Source: Chrysopilus asiliformis
Lineage: Eukaryota > Arthropoda > Insecta > Diptera > Rhagionidae
NCBI GenBank assembly: GCA_964034945.1
Contig: OZ035960.1
Coordinates: forward strand, 22,431,487-22,495,486
DNA: 64,000 nt
Reading direction: 5' to 3'
A model generated the notes under the pieces. The model was not told the DNA's origin and did not search any database. It saw only the letters and a list, made by a program, of their open reading frames with translations. The position numbers were made by a program, and so were the translations under genes. Shown in pieces: positions 1 through 13,000 of the stretch (position 1 is the first letter of the stretch; each line of letters opens with the position of its first letter).

Positions 1-150
1 GGTGGTAGTTTCTCTGCAATACTAAATTCTATATAAAATATAGTGGAAAATTGAGACTATGGGAAAGGATTTCGAAAGAGCCTAAAATTTGCATGACGTT
101 TTTTATTTGAACTCCTAAAAAATTATTGTCTTTAAAAATATTAATTTCAG

Positions 151-2549
151 GTGAAATATTTGAATTGCCTGCCACTGTATTCAACTATACTGAAAATGAC
201 TTACCAACCATAATTAGTTTGGATAACGCAAAGAAGGAATTCGAATTTCTTACCAAAAATGATCAAAAGGCCCCAAGTAAAGTATAGTTTTGTTGAATAT
301 ATGGTATAATATAACAATATTCCTCTTGTTTTAGAAAAAGACACAGTACAGAGAAAGGAACTTATATTGTCGCCAGATCACCCAGGAACAATTTCATTTT
401 TAATTCGACCAAAAATTGTTGGTTCTATCACAATTAATTTGACCGCGAAAACTCCCAACTCGGGAGATGCAATTGAGAGACTTTTATTGGTGGAACCTGA
501 AGGAGTCACGAAGTTTTTCAACAATGCAATTTTGGTTGATTTGCGAGAACAAAACAATTTCGAGAATAAAATCTTGATCGACATTCCAAAGGACGTGGTC
601 CCAGATTCAACTCATGTTTATGTAACTGCAATTGGAGATTTGCTTGGTCCAATTTTCTCCAATCTGGATAATCTCGTCCGATTGCCATGCGGATGTGGTG
701 AACAGAATATGGTCAACTTTGTCCCGAATATTTTGGTTTTGAAATATCTGAAGGTGAGCGGTTTGAGAATTTTACACAAAAAATTCAAACGAATTATAAC
801 TTTTGCAGGCTATTGGATTAAAAATGGAGAACTTAGAGATTCAGGCGAAAAAGTACTTAGATATTGGTTATCAGCGTGAATTAACTTATAAACATCCAGA
901 GGGATCTTATAGCCTCTTTGGTCCTTCAAGCAAACATTACAAGCCCAGCACATGGCTGACAGCGTATGTTGTAAAATCTTTCCGACAGGCATCAGATTTA
1001 ATTCATATTGATGAACGTGTAATCAAATCTGGTCTCGATTTCATAGCGAATCTACAAACGGAAAAAGGATCTTTCCCAGAATTTGGATTAACAGAAAGCT
1101 TACCAGCCGATGACGACCCTAAAGGTTTGACGGTTACTGCATTTTCTTTGTTGGCATTATTGGAAAATTCTGTAAGTAAAATAAAATTGTATGCAATGTA
1201 AAAATATTAATAATACTGAATATCATTAGAAAGCATATCCAGAATTTGAAGACCGAATAAAAAAAGGTCTGGATTATCTTGTAGAGCATGTTACAGGATC
1301 CGATAATGTAAATTTCATTGCGATTTGTGCCTACGCTCTTCAATTAGGAAATCATAAGTATAAAAAATCAGTAATGGAAATTCTGGAAGATAAAACGATT
1401 CTTAAAAGTATGTTTTTTTAATTATGAAATAATTTTTAAACAAATTAAAACAATGTTATTTTTCATTGTTAAGGTGGTAGTCGTTGGTGGAGACCGCAGA
1501 CAAAATCGGCTTGGAATCCGAGAGAAGTGGAAACAACTTCATATGCACTTCTGGCATTTTTGGCGGATGAAACAACTCCTCTCGAATACATAGCACAGAT
1601 TTTGAAGTGGATGTTGTCCCAACGAAATGACAAAGGTGGGTTCCACTCGTCCCAGGATACAGTAATTGGACTACAGGCGGTTACCAAAGCAGCGCAAAAA
1701 CTTTACTCTAGCAACACCGATATGTCGATTAGTTTTTTGAATGGAAAGAATCAGAGCAAAGCTGTGCATGTCAATCAGGATAATTCTCTGGTCCTTCAAA
1801 CGGAAGAAGTAATATACTTTTTATTTAATTAAGATCGTTAAGTAATTTAAAATCGAATTTTTCAGTTACCAGTTACCACCAAAGAAGTGACTGTACGTGC
1901 GAAAGGACATGGAACCGCTTTGGTTCAAGTGAGCTACAAATATAATGTGAATATGAAAGTCACGGAACCGAAATTCGTTATTATACCAGAAGTTAGTCTA
2001 AATCCTGAAATCCGAAATATTAAATTGACATTTGCTACGCAGTACGTTTTAATTTTCTTTTTTTTTTATAAAACCTCAAATAAATCAAAAATTTGTGTAT
2101 TGCAGTTTCATTCCAGATCCTGATGGTCCAAATTCATCGTCAATGGCTATAATGGAAGTAACACTTCCAAGTGGTTATACTTTTAATTCACATTCAAAGA
2201 AAGATTTGTTAGCTTCGAAACGTGTTCAGGTAAATGTTTTTCTTTTTCTTTAAGTCAAAAACATGTTGCTAAAAAAAAGTTACTTTACAGAAGGTGGAGT
2301 TGAAAAAATTAGATACTCTTGTGATAATTTACTTCAATTCACTGGATTCCCAGGATACTTCAGTTTCTTTCGACGCTTTAAGATCGCATAATGTTGATGA
2401 GCAGAAACCTGTACCCGTTGTCGTCTACGATTATTACAATAAGAGTATTTTTTTTAACACGAGATATGAAAAAAAAAGTTTATTTTTTGATTTTTACAGG
2501 CTATCAAGGACGTGCATTTTATACACTGCCTGATACCAAACAGAAATAA
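151..2549 (+). CDS. Tep: Tep-A: thioester-containing protein, 3' part (exons 14-22)
   Basis: Exons read as 151-276, 335-753, 809-1171, 1230-1407, 1474-1808, 1866-2041, 2106-2229, 2291-2444 and 2500-2549, all with GT-AG borders and consistent phase, giving about 640 residues. The gene begins before the window; bases 1-150 are the end of an intron. This is the C-terminal half of a secreted complement-like TEP: the end of the macroglobulin domains, CUB, the thioester (TED) helices and the receptor-binding-like domain. The thioester motif GCGEQ is at 691-705, so covalent attachment to microbial surfaces is possible by family knowledge. The TED helices follow (WLTAYV near 950, TAF near 1138). The protein ends in a short tail with no cysteine array, unlike Tep-D. 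Parts of exons 16-20 and two introns are almost identical to Tep-B. Confidence 0.93.
691..705 (+). other. Intact thioester motif of Tep-A
   Basis: Codons for GCGEQ, followed by NMVNF. In this family the Cys and Gln side chains form the internal thioester. Confidence 0.93.
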
Positions 2550-2727
2550 AGTATTCACGCCAGTCTATACATTCTAATATTTATTAATCGTCTCTTTGTA
2601 CTATTAATTTTCTAATCTTTTTAAAGATGCTGTTTTAAAAGTGGTTGAAAAAGTTTAATATTGTGATTCAAATTTTTTTTTAAATAATATTGAAATTAAT
2701 ATTGTAACAATCAAAATTAACTGTTTG

Positions 2728-2754
2728 AATAAAAAGTAATTCCCAACAAATAAA
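2728..2754 (+). terminator. Poly(A) signals of Tep-A
   Basis: Two AATAAA hexamers, at 2728-2733 and 2749-2754, lie about 180-200 bases after the Tep-A stop codon. Confidence 0.55.
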
Positions 2755-2759
2755 GAGAA

Positions 2760-4043
2760 ATGTGTTTTAGTAAAATTTATTCAAGAATTCCCTTATTTAA
2801 TTTTTAAGCTTTTTGAAATTTTTATTGATATCAAAAATACAACTTATTACTATTTAAGAACAAAAATGATTAACGAAATGGTTTAAATTTTATCTATTTC
2901 CCAAAATGTCTCCCACTTCTATTTACAGAATTTACTTCATTCGATTTCCACTTCTAGCAAAAGGTAAGCTTTAAGCCAATAAATGACGCTACTATTGGTA
3001 GCTATACCCTGGAAACTATATTGTGAAAAACATTTGAAGCTTTCGCATGCCCGAAAAGTTCGCTTTAGTAGAAAATGACATCAGTCAGACAGTGTGGGGT
3101 GTTGTGGTTGAATCTTTAAATCTCGGTGTTCTGAACAGCTAAGATTCAATTAAAAAAGTGGCGATTTTATCAGTCAACTTTTTTATATTTTGGATTGAAA
3201 AATTACTGAACTTGTAACCATTCCAATTGGCGATTCGAAACTGGTTGTCATTTTCGTCTAAATTTAGTAAAATAATCGTCTTTAGAACAATTTGGGGAAA
3301 AAGTCCAATTTTGTGACGAAATGGAAGAATCGACGGAAAAAAAGAGCGTCGTAAAAGAATCACCCTGCGTGTAAGTATTTGAGTGAATATGGACGAGATT
3401 TGGGGGTGTGTCTGTTTTGGGTTGTTTTTAGCTTTTTCTAAAAGCTATAACAGCTGTTGTGTGTTTTTATGCACCGGCAAAACATTAATAGAGTGTGACT
3501 ATGTTTACTGATCAAAATGATTAATCGAGAATTAGTTTGTGTGGATGTTTTAGTATAAACACTTCAAACGAAAGTGAATGCTTGGAATATAAATAATATC
3601 AGTATGGAATTTCAATTGCAAATTAAATGATTGGTCATCAATTTTTTTATAGTCCACAAACAAAGTGATCAAATTACAAAAATTAGAATAATTTTTATTT
3701 TGATTTCTCAGTTGCATCCTTTGGTAGAATTTAAACGGATTTTAGAACGCAATTTAATGCGCCCTTTACATCTAACGCTTTATTCTGTGACACAAAATAC
3801 AAGTTGCACAACCGTTTACATTGCGACATATAGTTCTGGAATTTATTCCTGAAAAACGCCAAACCTGGAATTTTTTTTTGTGCAAAATCGTCGGAATAAA
3901 TTCAAATTTTAACCAGTTTTGCTAAGTGAATTTATTTTGCGATAGATGAATTCAATATAAAATCGCAAATGTAAACGGGGCCTAAGTTTAAGTCTAAAAA
4001 TTCATATTCATTTATTTTTATTTATTCAATTTATCTTATATAG
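2760..4043. other. Spacer Tep-A / Tep-B, no secure gene
   Basis: I see no repeat and no strong ORF. Exon 1 of Tep-B should lie here, but no ATG followed by a hydrophobic signal sequence and a phase-2 donor was found. The only phase-compatible start exon is ATG 3321 to 3370 (donor GTAAGT), and it encodes a charged 16-residue peptide rather than a signal peptide. It may be the first exon of something else or chance. Confidence 0.5.
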
Positions 4044-7000
4044 GATTTACTCATTGGTTGCCCCCGCAAATATTCGACCACTTTCCGATTTTAATGTTGC
4101 CGTGAATTTGCATAAAAGTGAAAAGGAAAGGTCTATTAAAGTTTCTATAATTGGAAACAAATATGAATACAACAAAACTGTGGATTTAACACCAAATTCA
4201 ACTAAACTGATAAATTTTAAGGTATGAGTAAATAAATTAAATTTTTGCATTTTTTAAAATTAATTAAATATTGCCTAAATATTTGGCCATACGCATAAAA
4301 ATGAGCATATGTTTATAATCCACTTTTTTGAGTAAATTTTCAAGTTTACATTTATTAATGCAAATATGTTTGTTTAAATTTTAATAAACACCTGGGGCCC
4401 TATCGCCGAATACGATACGAGTGGTTCGAATCGTAAATTTAATGCTGTTGTTAGTGTTTTATACCCACAACAATATTTTAGGATTCGAACCACACTGAAG
4501 TACAGCATTTGCTCACTGTTGTTCACAAAAATTGGAGAATTTGCACCAAAAAGTGGAGTATGAGCATATGCTCATTTTTATGCATATGGCTTATTGCGAC
4601 CCGTAAATAAATATGTAAGACATACTATAATTCGGCCGCGGTGCTTTTTTCTAGGAATTTTACCATAGGTCGGACATATCTCGACAGATATCACCTACGA
4701 CCCATTTCTATATAATGTATTGGTATTTTTACAATTTCAGTTTAATTTTTTAGATCTTGAAAAGGTACGAAAAATGCAGGATTTTTTTAGTTTGGGGTCT
4801 GAAGAAGGTGGCGTTAATGAATTTAGATGTAGCTCTTGATTTAAATCAATTTGCTCTTTCAAAAATTTAGTCTGCGGCGCATACTGTCAACCTAAGTGTT
4901 TTTAAACTCGCACAATGGTTTGGTCTCTAATGTTATGAGGTCAAGCCTCTTACTAGTAATCCACACCTGCCATGAATGCCATCAGTGTCGCTGTTACGTC
5001 TGATGTTATGTCTAGTAAAGATTGAAATGTCAGCTGTTACGACAGAAAAGTCTAACATTTTTTGTTGACATCTTTGCTAACAGAAATCGTAACAGAAATG
5101 GAATTTAAGATGGCGGATTCTAATTTTTCACGTGCAGAGAGGCTCCGTTCGATAAACGAATACTGTTTAAAAGTAATTTTTACAAAGAAATGATTTGAAA
5201 AAGGCATCGTGTGAGTAGCTGGAGCCCGAATTTCATTTTAGTGCGGAGATTTTAAAGAAATCACTGAGATTGTCATATTTACTACTCAGTTGTTTACTGC
5301 TCAACGCATTTCTGGAACTGAAATGCCATGCCAGAATCAGCAGCCCACCTACGTCACAACAGAATTTTCTAATGGCATTTCTGCTAACATTTACGTCAGA
5401 GTTTCCGGCAGGTCTGGATGGCGTGTTAGGAATTCAGCAGGAAATGAAAAGATGTTCTCAGCAATGGAGGGTTTATTTTTCAGCAATGGAGGGGCCGTAA
5501 ATTTGATTGTAAAATTTTTTAATAGTCGTTTTGATGAAAAAAATGGTCAAATAATTTTCTAAACATTTTTAGTCCTTATTTAAAAAAAATTTCTTTCGAG
5601 AAAATTACAAATTATATTTTATTGATGCCATTGAATTTTAATATACGAGGAAGTTATGTAAAATTCCATTCTAAATATTTTTCACAAAATCAAAGCAAAT
5701 TCCATTATAAATACAAAAACACTTTTTCGTTGGTATAGAGGATTGGAGAAACGATGGGGTTAAAATTACATTCACCATTACCATTATGTTGTATTAACCA
5801 CTATTTTGAAAAGATTGGGCTGGGCGTCTCTTTTTTCATCTAGAAGAATTTCAGACATTATTTATTAAACGATATGACACTTTTGTTATGGGATAGGGTG
5901 CAGGGCGTGATATACGCGTCGCTAAACATCTGATACGGGTTGTCATGGATTTGGACGTGTTTGTCACGTCACTGCGCACTAGTGGTTAATGGTAGCTTTT
6001 TTTAAAGGTTCAAAATTCATTGCAAAAGACGTTTTTTTCATTTTTCTATAATTTTCAGATTCCCGATATTGAAAGTGGAGATTTCCGGATTCATGCGGAA
6101 GGATGCAATGGTTTCAAGTTTTCAGAAGAAGGTTGCCTGAAATATCAAGAGAATTTGCTATGCGTCCTATTCCAAACAGATAAATCTACTTATAAACCTG
6201 GCGATCTTGTCCGATATCGAATACTTGTTCTGAATTCATTTTTGAGGCCAATTCATATTGAAACTCCAATTGAGTTTTGGATTGAGGTTTGTCCATAACG
6301 CTAAGGTTTTTAATTTTATTAAGACATGTTCTGAAATTAAAGGATGCAGACCATAATCGAGTTCAACAGCAGAAAAATATTAAATTGGAAAATAATATTT
6401 ACGCTGGTGAATTGCAACTATCGGAGTGTCCTATTTTGGGGTTGTGGACAATTGGACTCAAAGTAAGAGAGGCTTCCCATACGAAGAATTTTGAAGTACA
6501 ACAATATGTGTTGCCGAAATTCGAAGTTTTAATTGATGCTCCGGAACATATTTTATTTAAAAACAAAAAGTTTAAACTCACCGTTAAGGGAAAGTAATGT
6601 TGCTGATTTTTTTTTCAAGAAATCCCCTGTATTTATTTTCAATTATTTTTGAAGATACACATTTGGAAAACCAGTCCAGGGAAAGGCGGTCGTAAGGATT
6701 TTCGATTGCGTAAAAACCCTTCCAGTAGAGGGAAAAGCGTGCTTTGAATTCGACCTGGAAGAGGATTTGCGATTTGTTCAGCAAAAGAGGGATTCACTTT
6801 TCATTGAAGCCGAAATTGAAGAAAGTCCTTCCGGGGAGACACAACAAGCAAGAGCGCAAATCCATTTGTGTTGCAATGAGTACGAACTCAGGAATATTAA
6901 TGTGCCTTATTGCTTCACACCAGGAACACCATTTGAAATTGAAGTAAGAACAATAACAAGTTATATTACTGTATTTCAATAAAAACAAATTTGTTCTCCG

Positions 7001-10000
7001 AATTTTCGTTTTGATTGTTATAACATTTAATTGAAAAACATAATTTTGTAGACGAAACTTGAGAAATACGATGGCAGTGCCCTAACGCAAAAACCTCCAG
7101 TGTATTTATTTTTGGAAACCCATGAAGAACCTGGTACCAAATTTAACATAGCTGAGCATTCGTTGGATAAAAATGACACCTTAAAGACTATGATGACAAT
7201 TGATGGAGAGAAGAAAAGCTATGCTATTAAGGTGTGTTATATCTTGAAATGCTGGAAATATTTTAAATACTAAAAACGATTATTTGTTCTCAGTTGCAAT
7301 ATTTGGAGCAATATTTTCTAGTTGGATTCGTGTATAATCGAATTTGTGATTCTCGTTGTGGAGATATCGAAACGGAGACACCATCCAAAATTGATCAAGT
7401 CGATGCTTCCGAAGAGCCCCGCCTAAAAGTTAATATATGCAATCAAAAGTAAAAACATTGGTACAAAATTATTTTCACTTTTTAAACAAATGTGTATTTA
7501 AAGACCACTTTCAATAAACGAGGAGTTGGTTTTGAAAGTTTCATCCAATAAAAATCTATCGAAGATTTTTTATCAAATTGGAGCCCGAGGTGAAATTATT
7601 ATATCCAACAGTGCGGAGGTAGATATAGTTTTGAAATTTTTCTTTTTTGTACTAGATTTCAAAAATCTTTATATTTCACAGGTCCCCGCAGATAAAAAGT
7701 CACATGATATAAAACTAAAAGTTTTACCTGCAATGGTGCCAAGAGCATCGATTTTCGTATACACGGTTTACGAAGATAAATTTATTTATCATGAAACTGC
7801 AATAGTACCGAATCCGGAGCTTCCATCTGATGTAAAACTATTGATTTCTTATGATTGAAACTAAAATAATCTTAAATCACATTTTCAGATACAAATTGGT
7901 GCCCCAACCACAGCAAAACCTGGAGAAAATGTCGCAATTTCTGTGAAAACACAACCAAACCTTTGTGTTGGGCTTTTGGGCATTGATAAAAGTTCAACAT
8001 TATTAAATAATGGTTCTAGAAAATTACAATACATTTCTGAAAACAAATTTCAATAAACAAATCTTATTTAAGAAAACGAACTAACACCAGATTCAGTGAT
8101 CAGAGAGTTGGGCCAATTTCATAATTCTAGCTACTCGATTTATCCTGGATGCGACTCAGGAATGGTTTTGGTAACAAATGCTGAAATTGATTTGGGATTG
8201 GAAGGTAACTCGCATTTTACATATATCCCATTGGATCATTTCACAAAAAAATACTTGATATAAATTAAATTTATTCAAAATTTTTAACAAATTAAAGATA
8301 TCTTAAGCTATGTCAACACTGATGTAGTCATAAGAGGAGAGGGGGAGGGGTGGGGTCTGTGACGAAAGTTGTGATATTTTTATGTGTGTTATTTCTTTGG
8401 ACCTCACGATTTCCCTCTCTCCTCCACCGCCTTTGATTTGTGAAATGACGAATTTTATTTGCAAAACAGTCCATTTTATGCTTTTAAATTTAGACTAAAG
8501 AATAATTTGAATTTTACAAAATTTTCACGGCACGAATTTAGTTTTTTTATTCAAGTTTTTTTAATTTTCTGAATTTTACATGCTAAAGTCTTGAATATCT
8601 TTTAGTTGCATGCGAAGCTATGTATTGGAGATGTGGGGCCGAAGAGGTACCAGAATGTTGTTCTCAAATGGTCCTTTGCGAAGAACTTACGGAAAGTGCC
8701 CCACTTGAAGTGCGAAAAGAATTCCCAGAAGTATGGATTTGGGATGAAATACACGGAAGTTCGTAAGTTATTATTCAAATAAGATAGTATTTTATATAAT
8801 AAAGGAAAAGGAAATGTCTTTTGGCTGCAATTTTCTCAAAAACAGCAATAGGGTGGTTGGTGTGGGTGGAGAGTCTACTACGGTTGTAGATTCTTTGATC
8901 TAATACAAAGCGCGGCGAGTGCGTACGCGAGCTTAGATGGCTGAAGAAATATTGATACAGGCTTACACATACGAAGTCGTACTTCAGAAAATTGTACTCC
9001 ACTTCTTTCGTGACTCTACTTCTTTCGATATAATCGCAAAAACCTTTTACGTAGTCATTATGTTTTAAACACTTTGTAGCAGTCGCCGGAAAAATAAAAA
9101 TTCGTCTAAAATTCACAGTCTTCACATTATTTTATAGCAATGACCTGAATTCACACAGATTCCAATGTTGACACCTGAAATAACATCAAACACAAGTTAG
9201 AAATCAAGTATAATTGTTAATGTTTACTAAACACGTATGAAACATTCACAATTTCTGTCACCTTATAATAATAAAAGCAAAATTTTAGACACTTACCATA
9301 TTCTTGTCCATGAATAAATCTGATCCTGCGTCTGCGATAATAGGTTGTAATCCGATTCTATCCTGATAGTGTGCCTTACCTGTAAAAAAATAAAATAAAA
9401 AGGGGATTATTACAAAAAAAAAAAAAAAAAAAATTTTTGATAGTTAACACCAAAAGTCACTACGAATATCAAAAACAAAAACAAACAAGAGAATTCCTCT
9501 TGGACATACTTACCATGATATTAAATGGAAGTCCCAGCTGATCTTGCTGTTTTCGCTTCTAAATTGGTTGATCTGGGGATGGATCTTGGATTGCTGCCGT
9601 TATCTGCAAATATTAAATAAACAAAAAATGTACATTTAATATCAAATGCAAATTTTGTTTACTTACCACAGAGATGACCATCGGTCATTTTTATTGGGTG
9701 GGTTTACACTGAGATTTAATCACTAACACCATAAAAATTTGTTGACGCTCATGACAAGTCTATGAATAGTAGGATTCACATATATTTTCCGGTTACTTGC
9801 CAAGTCAGTAATTTCATAAAATTTAAAGATAGTTTATTCTAATAAACTTGAATTTTAAAACAAAAATTCAGGAAAAATTTCTACTATCATATAGTTTTGG
9901 TTTAATATATTTTGGAATAAAAACACTGAAGTTTTCATTCAAAAATAAAAATAGCTCTTACTACGAAACTAGCTAAAGATGGTTGACTTCCGATCTTTTG

Positions 10001-13000
10001 GCACGGTTCACTATTAACTTCCATTTTTTTCTTTATCTTGGTTCCCTGTTTTATATCAAAAAGGTGGCAGAAGAAAATATATATATATTTAAAAAGTGCT
10101 AAGTTTTTAAAAGAAAAATCTGGGGAAAGAGTAAGTTGGAATCCCTATAGTTTCGTGAATGTGTTTTTTTTATTATTTTTACCCATTTCATAGCCAGCGA
10201 AAAGAGGTTAAAATAAACCACATTTTTTTTTGGATTTTTGCCACCTTGGATTTTCGTCACCTGAGGAAAATTTTTTTGTCCAACCTGAAAATTAAACTGC
10301 CCAAATTCTTGCCATGTGCAGAATAAAGTAGAGGACTTTTATGCAGCTTCTGAAGTAAATAGGAACATCTTTTTCTTGAAGTCACTTGACGGAATATAAG
10401 AAAATTTCCTTTTGTTTCTGCAATCAACATCTTCATCGATAAGTCTGAGGCAGTAAAGGTGAAAAGTTTAAAGGGACACTTAGCGCCTAAATCCCGGGAA
10501 AAATCATGCCAAGTAAGACCTTTCTAAATTTTATTTCGGGGAAAATAAAAACGTAAAAATATTTAACTCCATTAGCCAAATTGCGCAAAACCACATGGCT
10601 ACATAACCTCTTCAAAAGGGCGACATAAAGTGCACGCGTTCTTCCCCAGAAATCTTTTTGTTCAAATTAATTAATTATCATCTATACTTAAATTAAAATA
10701 AAATCTAACAATATTTCTAACAATAATTCTTCGGACTGAACGAGATCCTATAATGAGAAGAGAGCTGAATAATTTTTTTGTTAATGAACATTACATAGAT
10801 TATATATATTTTGCGTAATTAGTTTACATTAAAGTAATCGTCTAAATTTATCTTATTGTAAACTGTAGCCACTTTTCGACAAAAAAAAAGATATTTTTTT
10901 TAAAAAAACAGCGTATATAATTATTATGAACGCTGAAGGTTAAGTTTTGGGCCCAAACCTTTTATATATATTTCCACGTTTATTTTTAAACCCCGGTCGG
11001 TCAAACCCATGGTTTGAAGTTTTATACATCTATATTTATAGTGGTGTCAGAAATTATATAAATTTATTTTATTTGTTTTATGTTCACATACAGGTTGATT
11101 AGTATTAAAATTAAAAAAAAGAATGTCATTAATGCAAAGTTTTTTTGTGTATATTTAAATCATAAATTATAAATAAAATCAAATTAATATGTTTTGCTAA
11201 ATTTTGAATTTTGTGGTGGATGTGAGAATGAAGATCGACATGTACTATGCAGCTGGAGATATGTAGAGAATTTCCCTATCCTAATTTTCCTAGTAAATTC
11301 TTTTTTTTTTTGGCACGAAATAAATTTTGTTTTGTAGCAATATAGTGAGCGAATGGCAAGTTCCCCTCCCACAACCGACGAGCTTAGCCGCATGAAAATC
11401 GAGCGTGCCATAACCGCCTATCGCATACTAGAACTTGAATATAAAAAAATTTTTTTTTTAAACAGTGCAACAAAAAGGCTACAATACAAATGGCGCCCAA
11501 CGTTAAACTGCTTCGGCTAAGTCCTGCACGGACAAAGCCAATAATACTGCTAGTTCCTTCACGGATAAAGCCTCAAGTTAATTTTTTTATCAAAATTTGA
11601 GAATTTAACCCTTTAATTCCCTATTTTATTATTTTGACATGTTAATCGATTCCTTTCTGCATTATTTGGACTTTGAGTCCCGAAACATAAAGTTAATCAA
11701 CAAGATGTTATCGCGTTTGCCAAAGTCTAAAGAGCAGAGAATCAGTAGCAAAAATATTAAATTGTTTTATGTCAAGAACCTGAGTCTGTAATGGTTAAAA
11801 ATATAATTCGAGTTACAATCGCCATGGTTCTTTGTCACTAATATCAATCAAAAATCATTCCAGTATACTGGAAAGGAAAACCAGAGAACTTCTACACTTC
11901 TTGAGTCCCAAGTTTTAAAGCCATAGGCATGAAAACTTTTGTGTTTGCCATAGAAAGTAGTAGATTTCGTCTGTTATAATTTTGTTTAAGATTAATGCAT
12001 TAGTAGATTCCTCTTTTATTTCTTCCGATATCCCCGTTTACATCATTCTCCAAGCAGCATAAAATAACAAGTTGCAGTAAAATAACTCAGCATACATTTT
12101 TGTCTTCTTATCACATCCACCAGCAAATTTTTATGAATACACAAGAAAACAAATAACAAATATTCGAATATTAGATTCAAATCTTAAGAAAAAAAAAAAA
12201 AAATTATTAAATAAAAATTTACACATTATTATGAGCAGCGAATTTTCTCAAGGAAAGGAAAAAACCCAAAATAAAATTCAAAGTAGTAGTTCTTACACTT
12301 ACGAACGACCTGTGACGCGTTCCACAAATAAAGGATCAACCTCTAAATATTCGTCAAGAATGTTTAAGACCCCTCCAAATAATAACAATACAGTAAGCTC
12401 TGAACAGAGCCGAGAACCCAATTCTTGTCAACAGCCAGCTTCTAATGAAGCAAATTCTGATCCGGTGTCACCTAGAGCAGCATCCTTAGCCTATCAAAAT
12501 CAAGGTTCCGAATCAAATGCTAATCTATATGTAAACCCTAATCAAACTACAGCTATGAGCACTAGTCCGAATGAAAATACTTCTGCAAATTTAGCGGATA
12601 ATTCAAATTTCCTAGATTCTGCAAATTCTCGTGATTCATTATTAGCTGCATTAGGCTATCAGCAAGCTTCTATGCTTAAGACTTTTGGCGAAAGCTTGCA
12701 ATCACAAATTCAGAGCTGTGTTGATAGAACTTTGGCAAATTTTCTTTCAAATAGTAACTTATGTGAACCATCTATAAGCAGAAATGTCGATAATTCTCAA
12801 ACGGTTGATCCCAGTGTAAGCCCAAGGGTGGTACAAAATGGCAGCGACATTCCAGAACAACCATCAAATAATCAAGTGCACGATTTGGTACTTAATAATA
12901 ATTCTCCAAATAATGTACGCTCTAATTCTGTATCTAATAATAATGTAGGGACTGGATCATTAGATATTCATCCACAATCTTCAATTCGTTCTGTTCACGA

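Noticed and set aside
3321..3370. Phase-matched start exon for Tep-B (ATG to GTAAGT)
   Set aside because: It encodes a charged peptide without a hydrophobic core, whereas the exon 1 of D and E encodes a signal peptide. Noted only as a candidate.
5270..5562. Overlapping ORFs of 76 and 90 codons in Tep-B intron 2
   Set aside because: Two frames open over the same stretch, no recognisable domain, no splice links.
11184..11411. 75-codon minus-strand ORF in each LTR
   Set aside because: No splice support, domain or start context; it lies over the plus-strand end of the LTR. I kept only the antisense splice cluster at 9174-9688 as a lead.
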